Source: Bordetella hinzii LMG 13501
GTDB taxonomy: Bacteria; Pseudomonadota; Gammaproteobacteria; Burkholderiales; Burkholderiaceae_B
Direction of reading: 5' to 3'
Assembly (NCBI RefSeq): GCF_001548475.1
Contig: NZ_LRUJ01000024.1
Coordinates: forward strand, 1 to 64,000
Length of the DNA stretch: 64,000 nucleotides
Numbering within the stretch: position 1 is the stretch's first letter; every line of letters starts with the position of its first letter. The notes under the pieces were generated by a model. That model had not been told where the DNA came from. It did not search any database and saw only the letters and a program-made list of their open reading frames with translations. Shown one piece after another: positions 17,018 to 26,085 of the stretch. The position numbers and the translations under genes were made by a program.

Positions 17018-18181
17018 TTATTGAGCCTTGACGACCCGGCCGCCCTTGACCTCGCCGATCACGACTTCTTTCTCGGTGATGGCGTCGTGGTTGTCGTGGC
17101 TGAAGGGCTTGTTGTAGGTCATCACCACCCCCTCGACCGGGGTCTGGAGGTTTTCCAGGGCTTCGCGCACCTTGGGACCGTCGGTGGTGCCCGCCTGCTT
17201 GATGGCCGCGGCCAGCAGGTAGATGGAGTCATAGCCCTGGGCCGCCGAGACCGGCGAGTCGATGCGGTTGTTCTTGGGCTTGAACTTGGCCAGGTAGGCG
17301 TCGATGAAGGCCTTGCGGCGCGGCGTGTCCGGATCCTGGATGAAGGTCTGCGGCATGCGCGCGCCTTCGCCGTTGGCGCCGGAGTTGTCGATGTAGTTGG
17401 CCATGGACAGCGTCCAGCTGCCGATGATGGGCACCTTCCAGCCGAGCTTGGCCATGCCGTTGGCGATCTGGGCCAGTTCGGGGCCGATGCCGTAGGTCAG
17501 GACGGCCTCGGCGCCGGCTTCCTTGGACTTGAGCAGCTGGGCCGTCATGTCCACGTCCTTGATGTTGAACTTCTCGACGGCCACGGGCTTGATGCCCTTG
17601 GAGGCCAGGGCTTTTTCGAGGTCTTCGCGGCCGAGCTGGCCGTAGTTGGTCGAATCGGCCAGGATGGCGACCTTCTTGAAGCCGCGGCGGGTGACGGCTT
17701 CCTCGACGATCATGGGCGCCTGGATGCTGTCATGCGCCGCGTTGCGGAAGACGTAGTTGTCCGGGTACTCCGGCGCCTTGAACTGATGGGTGATCACGCT
17801 GCCGGTGGCCACGTTGTTCATCACCGGGATCTTGGCGTCCTGGTAGAAGCGCTGCGAGGCCAGGGCCACGCCGGTGTTGATATAGCCCACCGTGGCGACC
17901 ACGCGCTCTTTGTTGATGAGCTCTTGGGCGATCTGCACACCGCGTTCGTTCTTGGCTTCGTCGTCGCGTTCGACGCCGACCAGCTGGCGGCCGAGCACGC
18001 CGCCGTTCTTGTTGATCTCCTCGATGGCCAGGCGCACGCCGTCGCGCATGCTCACGCCCATGGAGGAAGAACCGCCGGTATAGGGACCGGCCACACCGAT
18101 CTTGATGGGATCCGCCGCGTAGGCTCCCGCCGAAAGGGCGAGCGTCAAGGTACCGGCAAGCAGCTTCAAACGAAAGTCCAT
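17018..18181 (-). CDS. livK: Periplasmic branched-chain amino acid-type receptor, LivK-like (system 2)
   Basis: A 387-residue receptor with signal peptide MDFRLKLLAGTLTLALSAGAYA and cleavage near residue 23. The mature protein starts DPIKIGVAGPYTGGSSSMG and holds the ligand-loop sequence and ALEN/GVVMTYNKPFS C-terminal segment seen in LivJ/LivK receptors. At this length and similarity a leucine/isoleucine/valine or related amino-acid ligand is plausible, but ligand calls in this family are unreliable. It is the first gene of the Liv-2 operon, with the promoter in the 264-base upstream gap. Confidence 0.88.
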   Translation of the reverse strand: MDFRLKLLAGTLTLALSAGAYAADPIKIGVAGPYTGGSSSMGVSMRDGVRLAIEEINKNGGVLGRQLVGVERDDEAKNERGVQIAQELINKERVVATVGYINTGVALASQRFYQDAKIPVMNNVATGSVITHQFKAPEYPDNYVFRNAAHDSIQAPMIVEEAVTRRGFKKVAILADSTNYGQLGREDLEKALASKGIKPVAVEKFNIKDVDMTAQLLKSKEAGAEAVLTYGIGPELAQIANGMAKLGWKVPIIGSWTLSMANYIDNSGANGEGARMPQTFIQDPDTPRRKAFIDAYLAKFKPKNNRIDSPVSAAQGYDSIYLLAAAIKQAGTTDGPKVREALENLQTPVEGVVMTYNKPFSHDNHDAITEKEVVIGEVKGGRVVKAQ

Positions 18182-18445
18182 GATGTCTCCGTTGAGATTG
18201 GTATTTGGCCTCCCACGCTAATCTGATTTTGGCTGTGGTCGGTCCGACTGCGGAAAAACCAGTTCTTTGCGCCACTCTTTATCGTGCTGCGTCGCGGGCG
18301 CTCTCCTCTTGGTGCTCGGTACTCTGGTCTTGAATGCTTACGCGAAACTTATATTTGTGGCCGGTTTCTCGTAAATCCCTAGAAGAAAAGGGCCTGATCG
18401 GAGGGGAATTCCGATGGGTGCCGGAATTATTTTCCGGTGAGGAGC
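18182..18445. promoter_or_regulatory. Liv-2 promoter region and LysR 3' hairpin
   Basis: This gap separates the start of the Liv-2 operon from the end of a LysR gene. It is A+T-richer than its surroundings near 18325-18380, where a promoter is likely. CCGGAA-TTATT-TTCCGG at 18421-18437 is a six-base-stem hairpin just downstream of the LysR stop codon. Confidence 0.45.
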
Positions 18446-19351
18446 TCAGCGGTGGGCGATATGGGCGCAGACGCCGGCGATCCAATCGGCGAAGGCGCGC
18501 GCCCCTCCCTGCAGGGGGCGGCGCTGCTCATGGCAGAGGTAGTACTGGAACTCGCCGCGCGAGGTCACGTCGAAGAGCCGCACGAGCTTGCCCTCGTTGA
18601 GCCATTCGGCGGCCAGGGTCTTGCGGCTGAGCGCCACGCCCTGTCCGGCATGGGCGGCGGCCAGCACCATGCCCAGGTCCACCAGCCAGACGCCCTTGGT
18701 GGGCTCGGGCCAGTCCAGCCCGGCCTGGTCGAACCAGGGCCGCCAGGGCTCCATGGGGCAGCGCAGCAAGGCGGCGTGGGCCAGGTCCTCGGGCCGCTCG
18801 AAGGGCCCATGGCGCCGCTGGTAGCCCGGGGAGCACACGGCGAAGACTTCGTCGTCGGTCAGCTGTTGGACATGCAGGCCCGGGTACTGTCCGTTGCCAA
18901 AGCGTATCCACAGATCGGCATTGGGCGGGGCGATTTCGAGATAGGGCACCGAAAACAGGATCTCCAGGTCGACCTGGGGATGGCTGTTGGTGAACTCCGG
19001 CAGGTAGGGAATGAGGACCTGCCGCGCGAAGGTGGGGGTGGAGACGACGCGCAGCAGTTCCGTCGGAGGTTCGGCCCGCGCCTTGAGGGCCGCGGCCGAC
19101 AGCTGGCCCAGGGCGCTGCGCACTTGTTCGAGATACTCGCGCCCGGCCGGCGTCAGCGTGGCGCCGCGCCGGCTGCGCACGAACAGCACGGTATCGAGCT
19201 GGGCCTCCAGGGTGCCGATGCGCTTGCCTATGGCGCTGGCGGTGACGCCCAGTTCGGCGCCGGCGGGCTCGAAACCGCCCAGGCGGGCGGCGGCCTCAAA
19301 GGCCTGGATGGCGGCCAGGGACGGCAGACGTGGCTCTCGGGTTCCGCGCAT
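18446..19351 (-). CDS. LysR-family regulator (GcvA-like)
   Basis: A 301-residue LysR regulator. The N-terminal helix-turn-helix (LPSLAAIQAFEAAARLGGF...GVTASAIGKRIGTLEAQLD, about 9-57) has the LPxLxALxxFExAAR opening typical of the GcvA subgroup. The effector domain runs from about 90 to 295. It is the only gene on its transcript, with its stop codon facing the Liv-2 promoter region and its 5' side facing the end of argO (60 bases). Target and ligand are unknown. The glycine-cleavage role of GcvA should not be assumed. Confidence 0.85.
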   Translation of the reverse strand: MRGTREPRLPSLAAIQAFEAAARLGGFEPAGAELGVTASAIGKRIGTLEAQLDTVLFVRSRRGATLTPAGREYLEQVRSALGQLSAAALKARAEPPTELLRVVSTPTFARQVLIPYLPEFTNSHPQVDLEILFSVPYLEIAPPNADLWIRFGNGQYPGLHVQQLTDDEVFAVCSPGYQRRHGPFERPEDLAHAALLRCPMEPWRPWFDQAGLDWPEPTKGVWLVDLGMVLAAAHAGQGVALSRKTLAAEWLNEGKLVRLFDVTSRGEFQYYLCHEQRRPLQGGARAFADWIAGVCAHIAHR

Positions 19352-19411
19352 GGGCTGGGGGGCCGCAATGGCGGCCGGGGCAGGATGGGGAGTCCCATTA
19401 TAGGGACAGGA

Positions 19412-20044
19412 TTAGCCGCCCAGGTCGCCCGTGGCCAGGGAGGCCGCCAGGACCAGCATCACGACGGCGATGACGCCGTCGAGCACGCGCCAGGCCCGCG
19501 CATGGCTGAAGAAAGGCGCGAACAGGCGCGACCCGACGCCGAGCACGGCCAGCCAGAGCACCGAGGCCGTCAGCACGCCCACCGCGAAGGCTGGGCGCGC
19601 TTCGGCAAAACCGTGGGCCAGCGAGCCCACCACCACCATGTCCAGCCAGAAATGCGGGTTGAGCAGCGAGAAGCCCAGCGCGCCCAGCAGGGCGGCGCCG
19701 CGCGACGGGACGGCTTCGCGGCAATGGGCCAGCGAGCCGCCCTTCCAGGCGCGGCGCGCCGATTGCAGGCCATACCAGGCCAGGAAGGCCACGCCGAACC
19801 AGAGGATGGCCCGGGCCAGGCCGGGCACCCATTCGGTCAGGCGCTGCAGGCCCCAGACGCTGCCGAAGATGAATACCGCGTCGACCAGCGCGCAGGTCGC
19901 CAGCACGGTCATGATGTGCGCGCGCATCAGCCCCTGCCGCAGGACGAAGGCGCTTTGCGCGCCGACCACGGCAAACAGCCCCAGGCCGGTGGCGGTGCCG
20001 CTGGCCCAGGCAGTGAAGAAGGCGGGAGAGGTGAGCGTGAACAT
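19412..20044 (-). CDS. argO: LysE/ArgO-family amino acid exporter
   Basis: A 210-residue inner-membrane exporter with about six hydrophobic segments. The family-conserved start is ATGLGLFAVVGAQSAFVLRQGLMR (about 19-42), and SLLNPHFWLD replaces the usual LNPHVYLD. It exports arginine and/or lysine when they accumulate. The divergent neighbour is an ArgP-type LysR gene, the standard arrangement (lysE-lysG, argO-argP). Confidence 0.9.
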   Translation of the reverse strand: MFTLTSPAFFTAWASGTATGLGLFAVVGAQSAFVLRQGLMRAHIMTVLATCALVDAVFIFGSVWGLQRLTEWVPGLARAILWFGVAFLAWYGLQSARRAWKGGSLAHCREAVPSRGAALLGALGFSLLNPHFWLDMVVVGSLAHGFAEARPAFAVGVLTASVLWLAVLGVGSRLFAPFFSHARAWRVLDGVIAVVMLVLAASLATGDLGG

Positions 20045-20124
20045 CTTTTGCAGCCTGGAATGAAAACCGGCCGGGCGAATCGCCGCGGCCGCGAGGATGG
20101 CGTCATTCTGGCTTGCCTTGACGG

Positions 20125-20143
20125 TGAAATACAGCTAATTTCA
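20125..20143. promoter_or_regulatory. Candidate ArgP binding site between argO and argP
   Basis: TGAAATACAGCTAATTTCA is an inverted repeat (TGAAAT, seven bases, ATTTCA) of LysR-box shape inside the 144-base divergent gap, followed by an A+T-rich stretch to about 20170. The minus strand offers promoter-like sequence here for argO. The site is inferred from position and shape only. Confidence 0.4.
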
Positions 20144-20188
20144 ATAAACCATCTTAAGCAAAACTTAATCAAAGCCCGCGACCTGCCC

Positions 20189-21103
20189 ATGAGACTGGAC
20201 CACGATCATCTGCGCGCCCTGGCCGCCGTCGTGCGCGAAGGCAGTTTCGAGCGCGCCGCGGCGGCCCTGCATGTCACGCCTTCGGCGGTTTCGCAGCGCA
20301 TCAAGGCGCTCGAAGACCGCAGCGGCCGCCTGCTGGTGCAGCGCACGGTGCCGGCGCGGCCCACGCCCGACGGCCAGGTGTTGGTCCAGCTGGCCGAGCA
20401 GACGGCCTTGCTGGAGCACGACGCCTTGCTGCGCCTGGGCGTGGCCGAGGACGAGATCACGCAGGCGAGCATCCCCGTGGCCGTCAACCATGACAGCCTG
20501 GAGACCTGGTTCGTCGATGCCGCCACGCGCTTTGCCGCCCGGTCGCGCGCCACCCTGGACATGCAGTCCGAGGACCAGGATCACACCGCGACCCTGCTGC
20601 GCAATGGCGCCGTGCTGGGCGCGGTGACCACGCTGGCCGAGCCGGTGCAGGGCTGCCGCATCCATCCTTTGGGCAGCATGCGCTACGTGGCCACCTGTTC
20701 GCCGGACTTCCAGGCGCGGCATTTCTCCCAGGGAGTCAATGCGCGCACCCTGGCCCAGGCGCCGGTGCTGGTGTTCAACCGCAAGGACGGGCTGCAGGCC
20801 CGGTTCGCCCGCCGCATCATGGGGCGCGAGCCCTGGCAGCCGCCGGTCTGGTGGGTGCCGTCGAGCCGCGCCTTTGTGCAGGCCACGCTGGACGGGCTGG
20901 GCTGGACCATGAATCCGCTGCCGCTCATCAAGGAGGACCTGGACAGCGGCCGCCTGGTGCCCCTGCGCGCCCGAGCCTGGGAAGACGTGCCGCTCTTCTG
21001 GCAGCATTGGCGGGTAAACTCCCAGGCCATGGTAGCCCTGACGGACGCCGTCCTGGCCGCCGCCCGCGCCCTGGTGCGCAAGCGCCAGGGACAGGCCCTG
21101 TAA
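20189..21103 (+). CDS. argP: LysR-family regulator ArgP (lysine/arginine export)
   Basis: A 304-residue LysR regulator of the ArgP/IciA/LysG subgroup. The N-terminus LDHDHLRALAAVVREGSFERAAAALHVTPSAVSQRIKALEDRSGRLLVQR is diagnostic of the subgroup. The effector domain reads lysine or arginine in known homologues and switches on the divergent exporter gene. The ATG at 20189 is chosen as the first methionine before the conserved helix-turn-helix. In-frame sequence further upstream runs through argO and is not coding on this strand. Confidence 0.92.
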   Translation: MRLDHDHLRALAAVVREGSFERAAAALHVTPSAVSQRIKALEDRSGRLLVQRTVPARPTPDGQVLVQLAEQTALLEHDALLRLGVAEDEITQASIPVAVNHDSLETWFVDAATRFAARSRATLDMQSEDQDHTATLLRNGAVLGAVTTLAEPVQGCRIHPLGSMRYVATCSPDFQARHFSQGVNARTLAQAPVLVFNRKDGLQARFARRIMGREPWQPPVWWVPSSRAFVQATLDGLGWTMNPLPLIKEDLDSGRLVPLRARAWEDVPLFWQHWRVNSQAMVALTDAVLAAARALVRKRQGQAL

Positions 21104-21142
21104 CCCGCCGGCCGCGCGCCGGCACTGCTTTGGAGTAATGCG

Positions 21143-21634
21143 ATGACTTTGCGTAAGCTCGTCCTTGCGGCCGCGCTGGCCTTGACCACGGGCGCGACGG
21201 CCATGGCCGCGGACTACAAGGTCGGCCAGATCGAAGTGGACGATCTGTGGGTGCGGGCTTCGGCCCCCGGCCAGGAAAACGGCGCGGGTTATTTCGAGAT
21301 CGAAAACGACGCCAAGGCGCCGGACCGCCTGGTGGCGGTGTCATCGGCCGCCGCCGAGCGCGTGGAGCTGCACACCGTCAAGACTGAAAACGGCATGGCG
21401 CGCATGCGCGAGGTCGAGGGCGGCATCGAGGTGCCGGCCAACGGCAAGGTCGAGCTCAAGCCTGGCGGCTATCACGTCATGTTCCTCAAGCTGAAGACGC
21501 CCTTCGCCGAGGGCGGCACCGTGCCCGCCACGCTGAAGTTCGAGAAGGCCGGCGAGGTCAAGGTGGATTTCAAGGTCAAGCCGGTGAGCCACAATCCGGG
21601 CATGGACCACGGCCACATGAACATGAAGCACTGA
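21143..21634 (+). CDS. Periplasmic copper chaperone PCu(A)C
   Basis: A 163-residue secreted copper chaperone delivering Cu(I) to the CuA site of cytochrome oxidase. A signal peptide (about 1-22, TAMA/AD) is followed by the beta-sandwich domain. Copper ligands appear as His77, Met88, His111 and Met113, the H-X10-M-X22-H-X-M pattern. The tail GMDHGHMNMKH is His/Met-rich and probably adds a second flexible copper site. It follows argP by 39 bases and may be partly cotranscribed. No Sco or cytochrome oxidase gene is adjacent. Confidence 0.92.
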   Translation: MTLRKLVLAAALALTTGATAMAADYKVGQIEVDDLWVRASAPGQENGAGYFEIENDAKAPDRLVAVSSAAAERVELHTVKTENGMARMREVEGGIEVPANGKVELKPGGYHVMFLKLKTPFAEGGTVPATLKFEKAGEVKVDFKVKPVSHNPGMDHGHMNMKH

Positions 21635-21650
21635 GCAGCCGCGAGACACG

Positions 21651-21694
21651 AAAAAAACCGGAAGACGGCTTAGGTCCGTCTTCCGGTTTTTTTT
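21651..21694. terminator. Bidirectional Rho-independent terminator
   Basis: A long inverted repeat with core CCGGAAGACGG/CCGTCTTCCGG, flanked by an A-run on the left and an eight-T run on the right. It therefore has a T-run for transcripts from either side. It separates the convergent copper chaperone and Bug receptor genes. Confidence 0.92.
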
Positions 21695-21706
21695 GCCGGC
21701 GGCTGG

Positions 21707-22672
21707 TTACTCCAGGTGGATGTTGGCCTTCTTGATGACCTCGGCCCAGGTGGCGCGCTCGCCTTCGGCAAAGGCCTTGAAGGCCTGCGGGCCCATGGGC
21801 ATGGGTTCGACGCCCATGTCGTTGAGCTTTTGCGAAACCGCGTCGGACTTGAGGGTTTTTTCGAGTTCGGCCGACAGCTTGTCCATGACCGGCTGGGGCA
21901 GGCCGGCAGGGGCGACCAGGCCTTGCCAGGCGTAGGCGGTGAAGTCGGGCACGCCTTGCTCGGCCATGGTGGGCGCATCGGGCAGGGCCTTCAGGCGCGA
22001 GGGCGTGGCCGAGGCCAGCACGCGCAGCTTGCCGGCCTTGACATTGGGCAGGCCGGCCGCGAGGTCGATGAACATCACGTCGACCTGGCCGCCCAGCAGG
22101 TCCTGGATGGCGGGAGCGGCGCCCTTGTAGGGCACGTGCAGGATGTTGACGTTGGCGCGCTGCTTGAAGAGTTCAAGCGCCAGATGGTGGGGCGAGCCCG
22201 CGCCCGCCGAAGCGGCGGTCAGCTTGCCCGGCTCCTTGCGGGCGGCCCGCAGCACGTCGTCGACGCTCTTGAAGGGCGAGTTGGCATTGACGGCCAGCAG
22301 CAGCGGAAAGCGCGCGATGCCGCCGATGTAGCTGAACTTGGCCGGGTCATACGACAGCTTGGCATAGAGCGAGGGGTTGAAGGCCAGGGTGCCGGAGTCG
22401 GCCGTGCCTATCATGTAGCCATTGGGCTCGGCCTGGGCGATGGCGGTGGCGCCGATGATGGTGGCCGCGCCAGGGCGGTTTTCGACCACGATGGTCTGGC
22501 CCAGCGGTTTTTCCAGGCCGCTGGCCACGCTGCGCGCCACGACGTCGGCGCCGCCGCCGGCCGGGTAGGGCACGATCCAGCGTACGGCTTGGGTGGGCCA
22601 GGTCTGCGCCGAGGCGGCGGCGGCAAAGCCCAGGGCGGCAAACGCCAGCAGGCGCTTGGCATGCTTGTGCAT
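21707..22672 (-). CDS. Bug-family (TctC) periplasmic receptor 1
   Basis: A 321-residue periplasmic solute receptor of the Bug family. Signal peptide to about residue 22 (AASA/QTWP), then the family opening VRWIVPYPAGGGADVVARSVA and the ILHVPYKGAAPAIQDLLGGQVDVMF core segment. Bug proteins bind small carboxylates and related molecules, and some serve tripartite TctAB carriers. No TctA or TctB gene is in this window, so this is an orphan receptor that must use a distant carrier or act in sensing. It appears monocistronic. Confidence 0.9.
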   Translation of the reverse strand: MHKHAKRLLAFAALGFAAAASAQTWPTQAVRWIVPYPAGGGADVVARSVASGLEKPLGQTIVVENRPGAATIIGATAIAQAEPNGYMIGTADSGTLAFNPSLYAKLSYDPAKFSYIGGIARFPLLLAVNANSPFKSVDDVLRAARKEPGKLTAASAGAGSPHHLALELFKQRANVNILHVPYKGAAPAIQDLLGGQVDVMFIDLAAGLPNVKAGKLRVLASATPSRLKALPDAPTMAEQGVPDFTAYAWQGLVAPAGLPQPVMDKLSAELEKTLKSDAVSQKLNDMGVEPMPMGPQAFKAFAEGERATWAEVIKKANIHLE

Positions 22673-22764
22673 GGCTTGTCTCCTTGCGGGGAATTATCGT
22701 TATCGGCGCGCTCCCGCGCCTTTACGGCGCCCATTATGCCGCCGCCGTCGCCGCCTGTCTCGCT

Positions 22765-23463
22765 TCAGATCGCGTAGTTGCGCGCGCCGAACAGCGCGCT
22801 GCCAATACGCACTTCGGTCGATCCCTCCTCGATGGCGATCTCGAAGTCGCCGCTCATGCCCATGGACAGGCGCGCCAGCGGCAGTTCCGCCGTGGCGTGC
22901 CGGTCGCGCAGCTCGCGCAGGCGGCGAAAGCAGGCGCGCACCGCGGCGCTGTCGTCCGAGTTGACCGCCATGGTCATCAGGCCCTGTACGCGCAGCGCCG
23001 GGCAGGCCTGGCGCAGGTGCGCCAGCAAGGCGGGCAGGGCCTCGGGCGGCAGGCCGAACTTGCTCGGCTCGGGCGAGGTCTTGACCTGGATGAGGACATC
23101 CAGGCTGCGCGCGGCCGTCTCCAGCCGGCGCTGCAAGGCGTCGGCCAGCTCTTGGCGGTCCAGGGACTGGACCTCGGCGACATCGCGCACGACGTCCTTG
23201 GCCTTGTTGGTCTGCAGGTGGCCGATCATCACCCAGGACAGCCCCAGGTCGGCCAGCGGGTCGGCCTTCTGGCGGATCTCCTGGGTCTTGTTCTCGCCGA
23301 AACGGCGCAGGCCCAGGGCGGCTGCCTGGCGCACGGCCTCGGCGTCGAAGGTTTTGCTCACCGGCAGCAGCTGGACGCTGCCGGCCGGGCGGCCGGCGCG
23401 CTCGCAGGCCCGGGCGATGCGTTGTTCGAGGGCGGCCAGGCGTGTGGCCATGGTGTCGGTCAT
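22765..23463 (-). CDS. YggS/PLPBP pyridoxal phosphate homeostasis protein
   Basis: A 232-residue PLP-binding protein (COG0325 family). The PLP lysine is Lys37 in LLPVSKTF. The family motifs FGENKTQEI, IGHLQTNK, GLMTM and LSMGMSGDFEIAIEEGSTEVRIGSALFG are all present. It carries and buffers pyridoxal phosphate. The start at 23463 gives the normal family length. It is divergent from a PLP-dependent aminotransferase gene. Confidence 0.94.
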   Translation of the reverse strand: MTDTMATRLAALEQRIARACERAGRPAGSVQLLPVSKTFDAEAVRQAAALGLRRFGENKTQEIRQKADPLADLGLSWVMIGHLQTNKAKDVVRDVAEVQSLDRQELADALQRRLETAARSLDVLIQVKTSPEPSKFGLPPEALPALLAHLRQACPALRVQGLMTMAVNSDDSAAVRACFRRLRELRDRHATAELPLARLSMGMSGDFEIAIEEGSTEVRIGSALFGARNYAI

Positions 23464-23590
23464 GCGGGATCTCACGGTTGGCGGCCCGGATTGCGGCCTT
23501 TGCGCCATAGTTTAGGTCCGTCCGGCGGCGGCCGGGCGGCGCCGCGTTGCCCGGCGTGCGCCGCGGGCATAGAATCGACGCAGCATTTCA

Positions 23591-23604
23591 TGTTTCAAGA
23601 AACA
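23591..23604. promoter_or_regulatory. Palindrome upstream of aminotransferase
   Basis: TGTTTC-AA-GAAACA at 23591-23604 is a symmetric site in the 224-base divergent gap, about 84 bases before the aminotransferase start. The rest of the gap is G+C-rich without obvious signals. An operator role is a guess from symmetry and position. Confidence 0.3.
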
Positions 23605-23687
23605 AGCCATCGTTGCTTGGCGCCTCGCAAGCGCGGCCAGGGCTGGCCGCGCCGCCATGCGACGTGGATCGCCTGCGTCCCGTTCCC

Positions 23688-24929
23688 ATGTCCTTCGCCG
23701 CACCCGAGTACGCCTTTGCCGCGCCGTTCCAGGCGCCCTATATCCCGCCCATCCGCTCCCTCATGCCCTACGCCATGCGCGCGGGCACGATTTCCATGGC
23801 CGGCGGCTATCCGGCCCAGGAGCTGTTCGACGTCGCCGGCCTGTCCGCCGCATCGACCCAGGTCCTGGGCCGCCTGGGCGCCTGCCTGCAATACTCGAAC
23901 ATCGACGGCCAGGCCAGCCTGCGCCACGAGTTGGGCCGGCTATCGGCCGCCCGCGGGCTGCAGTGCGATCCGGACACCGAGCTGGCCGTCACCGGTGGTT
24001 CGCAGCAGTCGCTGGCCTTGCTGGCCCGCGTCATGCTGCAGAAAGGCGACAACGCCATCATCGAAAGCCCGGCCTTCCCGAATTCGGTACAGGCCTTGCT
24101 GTATACCGGCGCCAATGTGCATACCGTCGATTCCGGTCCGCAGGGCATAGACATCGACGCGCTGGACGAACTGGCCGCCCGGGTCAAGCCCAAGATGGTC
24201 TGTGTGGTGGCTTCGTTTTCCAATCCCTGTGGCGCGACCATCAGCCGGGAGCGCCGGCTGCGGCTGCTGGAACTGGCCGTCAAGCACCGTTTTCTCATCG
24301 TCGAGGACGACCCCTACGGCGAGTTGCGGTTCTCGGGCGAGACGGTCCCGCCCATCGCCGCGCTGGCCGATCCCGAACAGCGCAAATGGGCGGTCTATAT
24401 CTCCAGCATGTCCAAGACCATGGCGCCGGGCCTGCGCATCGGCTGGATGGTGGCGCCGGCCGACGTGCGGCGCCGCTGCGTGAGCGCCAAGGCCGCCGAC
24501 GACATGGCCTGTTCGGCCTGGATACAGGAGATCGTGGCGCAGTACCTGGCCGATGGCCATTACGCCCACCACGTGCCGCGCATCCGGCAGGCCTATGGCC
24601 TGCGCTGCGACGCGCTGGCCGATGCCCTGGCGCGCGAGCTGCCGGGCCGTGTCACTTTCTCCAAGCCGCAGGGTGGCATGTTCTTCTGGGCGCGCCTGAC
24701 CGGCGATATCGACGCCACGCGCCTGTTGCCCTATGCCATCGAGAAAGAAGTGGTCTATGTGCCCGGCAAGGCCTTCTATGCCGATGAATCCAAGGCGGAC
24801 GCCTACGCCATGCGCATGTCCTTCGCCACCATGAACGAAGAAAAAATCGCCCTGGGCGTCAAGCGCCTGGTCCAGGCGCTCGATGCCTGCCAGGCCAAGG
24901 AGCCGGTGTCGATATCGCTGGCCGCGTGA
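23688..24929 (+). CDS. PLP-dependent aminotransferase (2-aminoadipate/MocR-related, fold type I)
   Basis: A 413-residue class I/II aminotransferase. The PLP lysine is Lys243 in SSMSKTMAPGLRIGW, with VEDDPYGELRF (Asp207/208) and Arg250 nearby. The N-terminal PPIRSLMPYAMRAGTISMAGGYPAQELFD resembles LysN-type 2-aminoadipate and broad-range aromatic/branched aminotransferases, without the DNA-binding domain of MocR regulators. The ATG at 23688 is preferred because upstream sequence lacks family similarity. Followed by a 136-base gap with a hairpin, then an amino-acid receptor gene. Confidence 0.87.
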   Translation: MSFAAPEYAFAAPFQAPYIPPIRSLMPYAMRAGTISMAGGYPAQELFDVAGLSAASTQVLGRLGACLQYSNIDGQASLRHELGRLSAARGLQCDPDTELAVTGGSQQSLALLARVMLQKGDNAIIESPAFPNSVQALLYTGANVHTVDSGPQGIDIDALDELAARVKPKMVCVVASFSNPCGATISRERRLRLLELAVKHRFLIVEDDPYGELRFSGETVPPIAALADPEQRKWAVYISSMSKTMAPGLRIGWMVAPADVRRRCVSAKAADDMACSAWIQEIVAQYLADGHYAHHVPRIRQAYGLRCDALADALARELPGRVTFSKPQGGMFFWARLTGDIDATRLLPYAIEKEVVYVPGKAFYADESKADAYAMRMSFATMNEEKIALGVKRLVQALDACQAKEPVSISLAA

Positions 24930-24970
24930 GGGGCTGGCCGCGGCCTTAGGCATCGCGGCTATATCGGGGC

Positions 24971-24996
24971 GCGCGCGGGTTATTTTGCCCGCGCGC
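24971..24996. terminator. Hairpin after aminotransferase gene
   Basis: GCGCGCGGG/CCCGCGCGC, a nine-base perfect stem with the loop TTATTTTG, in the gap between the aminotransferase and the AapJ-like receptor. There is no strong T-run. Possible terminator of the upstream transcript. Confidence 0.5.
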
Positions 24997-25065
24997 CGGT
25001 TCTCGGTACGCTTGCGGACGTTTCGGCGCCAGGCGCGCCATGCTCGGTATAGAGAGGAGTACGGA

Positions 25066-26082
25066 ATGAAGATTGCAAGTCTGGTGGCGCTTGCCGCCCT
25101 GTTCATGGCCGGCGCGCAAAGCGCGCAAGGCGCCACGCTGGACGTGGTCAAAAAGCGCGGTGCCGTGGTGTGCGGCACGACCACGGGCTTCGCCGGTTTT
25201 TCGGCGCCCGACGCCCAGGGCGTCTGGCGCGGCCTGGATGTCGATCTTTGCCGCGCCGTGGCGGCGGCCGTGTTCGGCGACGCCGGGAAGATCAAGATCG
25301 TGCCGCTGAATTCGCAGCAGCGCTTTACCGCGCTGCAATCCGGCGAAGTGGACGTGCTGACGCGCAACACCACCGTGACGCAGCAGCGCGATACCGCGCT
25401 GGGCATCATCCACGCCGGCATCAATTTCTATGACGGGCAGGGCTTCCTGGTGCCCAAGAAGCTCGGGGTCAAGAGCGCCAAGGAGCTCAATGGCGCGACC
25501 ATCTGCCTGCAGACCGGCACCTCCAACGAAAACACCCTGGCGGACTGGGCGCGCGCCAACAAGGTCAGCTACAAGCCGGTCGTGATCGAGACGTTCAACG
25601 AAGTGGTCAATGCTTTTGCCTCGGGCCGCTGCGACGTCTTCAGCACCGACGCCTCGGGCCTGGCCTCCATACGCATCTCCAAGCTGGAAAAGCCCGATGA
25701 CTACGTCGTGCTGCCCGAGATCATCTCCAAGGAGCCGCTGGGGCCCTTCGTGCGCCAGGGTGACGATGCCTGGCTGAACGTGGTGCGCTGGTCGCTGTCG
25801 GCCATGATCGAGGCCGAAGAGTACGGCGTCACCTCGGCCAATGTGGACGAGCAGCTCAAGAGCGAAAATCCCAACATCCGCCGCATCCTCGGCGTGGTGC
25901 CGGGCGCGGGCGCCAACCTGGGCCTGGATGAAAAGTGGGCCTACAACATCGTCAAGCAGGTGGGCAATTATGGCGAGAGCTTCGAGCGCAACGTCGGCCA
26001 GGGCAGCCCGCTGAAGATCGCCCGCGGCCTGAATGCGCAGTGGACCCAGGGCGGCCTGATGTACGCGCTGCCGATCCGCTGA
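25066..26082 (+). CDS. Amino acid ABC transporter receptor (AapJ-like), orphan
   Basis: A 338-residue periplasmic receptor of the general L-amino acid (AapJ/BztA) type. Signal peptide MKIASLVALAALFMAGAQSAQG, then GAVVCGTTTGFAGFSAPDAQGVWRG, the family's ligand-binding opening. A good ribosome site (GAGAGGAG) precedes the ATG. In known operons aapJ is followed by aapQMP, but here the next gene is an unrelated convergent one three bases away. No permease or ATPase is visible, so the partner transporter must be elsewhere or this receptor is a paralogue. Confidence 0.88.
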   Translation: MKIASLVALAALFMAGAQSAQGATLDVVKKRGAVVCGTTTGFAGFSAPDAQGVWRGLDVDLCRAVAAAVFGDAGKIKIVPLNSQQRFTALQSGEVDVLTRNTTVTQQRDTALGIIHAGINFYDGQGFLVPKKLGVKSAKELNGATICLQTGTSNENTLADWARANKVSYKPVVIETFNEVVNAFASGRCDVFSTDASGLASIRISKLEKPDDYVVLPEIISKEPLGPFVRQGDDAWLNVVRWSLSAMIEAEEYGVTSANVDEQLKSENPNIRRILGVVPGAGANLGLDEKWAYNIVKQVGNYGESFERNVGQGSPLKIARGLNAQWTQGGLMYALPIR

Positions 26083-26085
26083 CCG

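Noticed and set aside
18437-21103. 888-codon plus-strand open frame across LysR, argO and argP
   Set aside because: Only its last 304 codons (argP, from 20189) have family similarity. The rest is antisense to two clear genes and rich in Gly/Gln/His as expected from G+C-rich complement.
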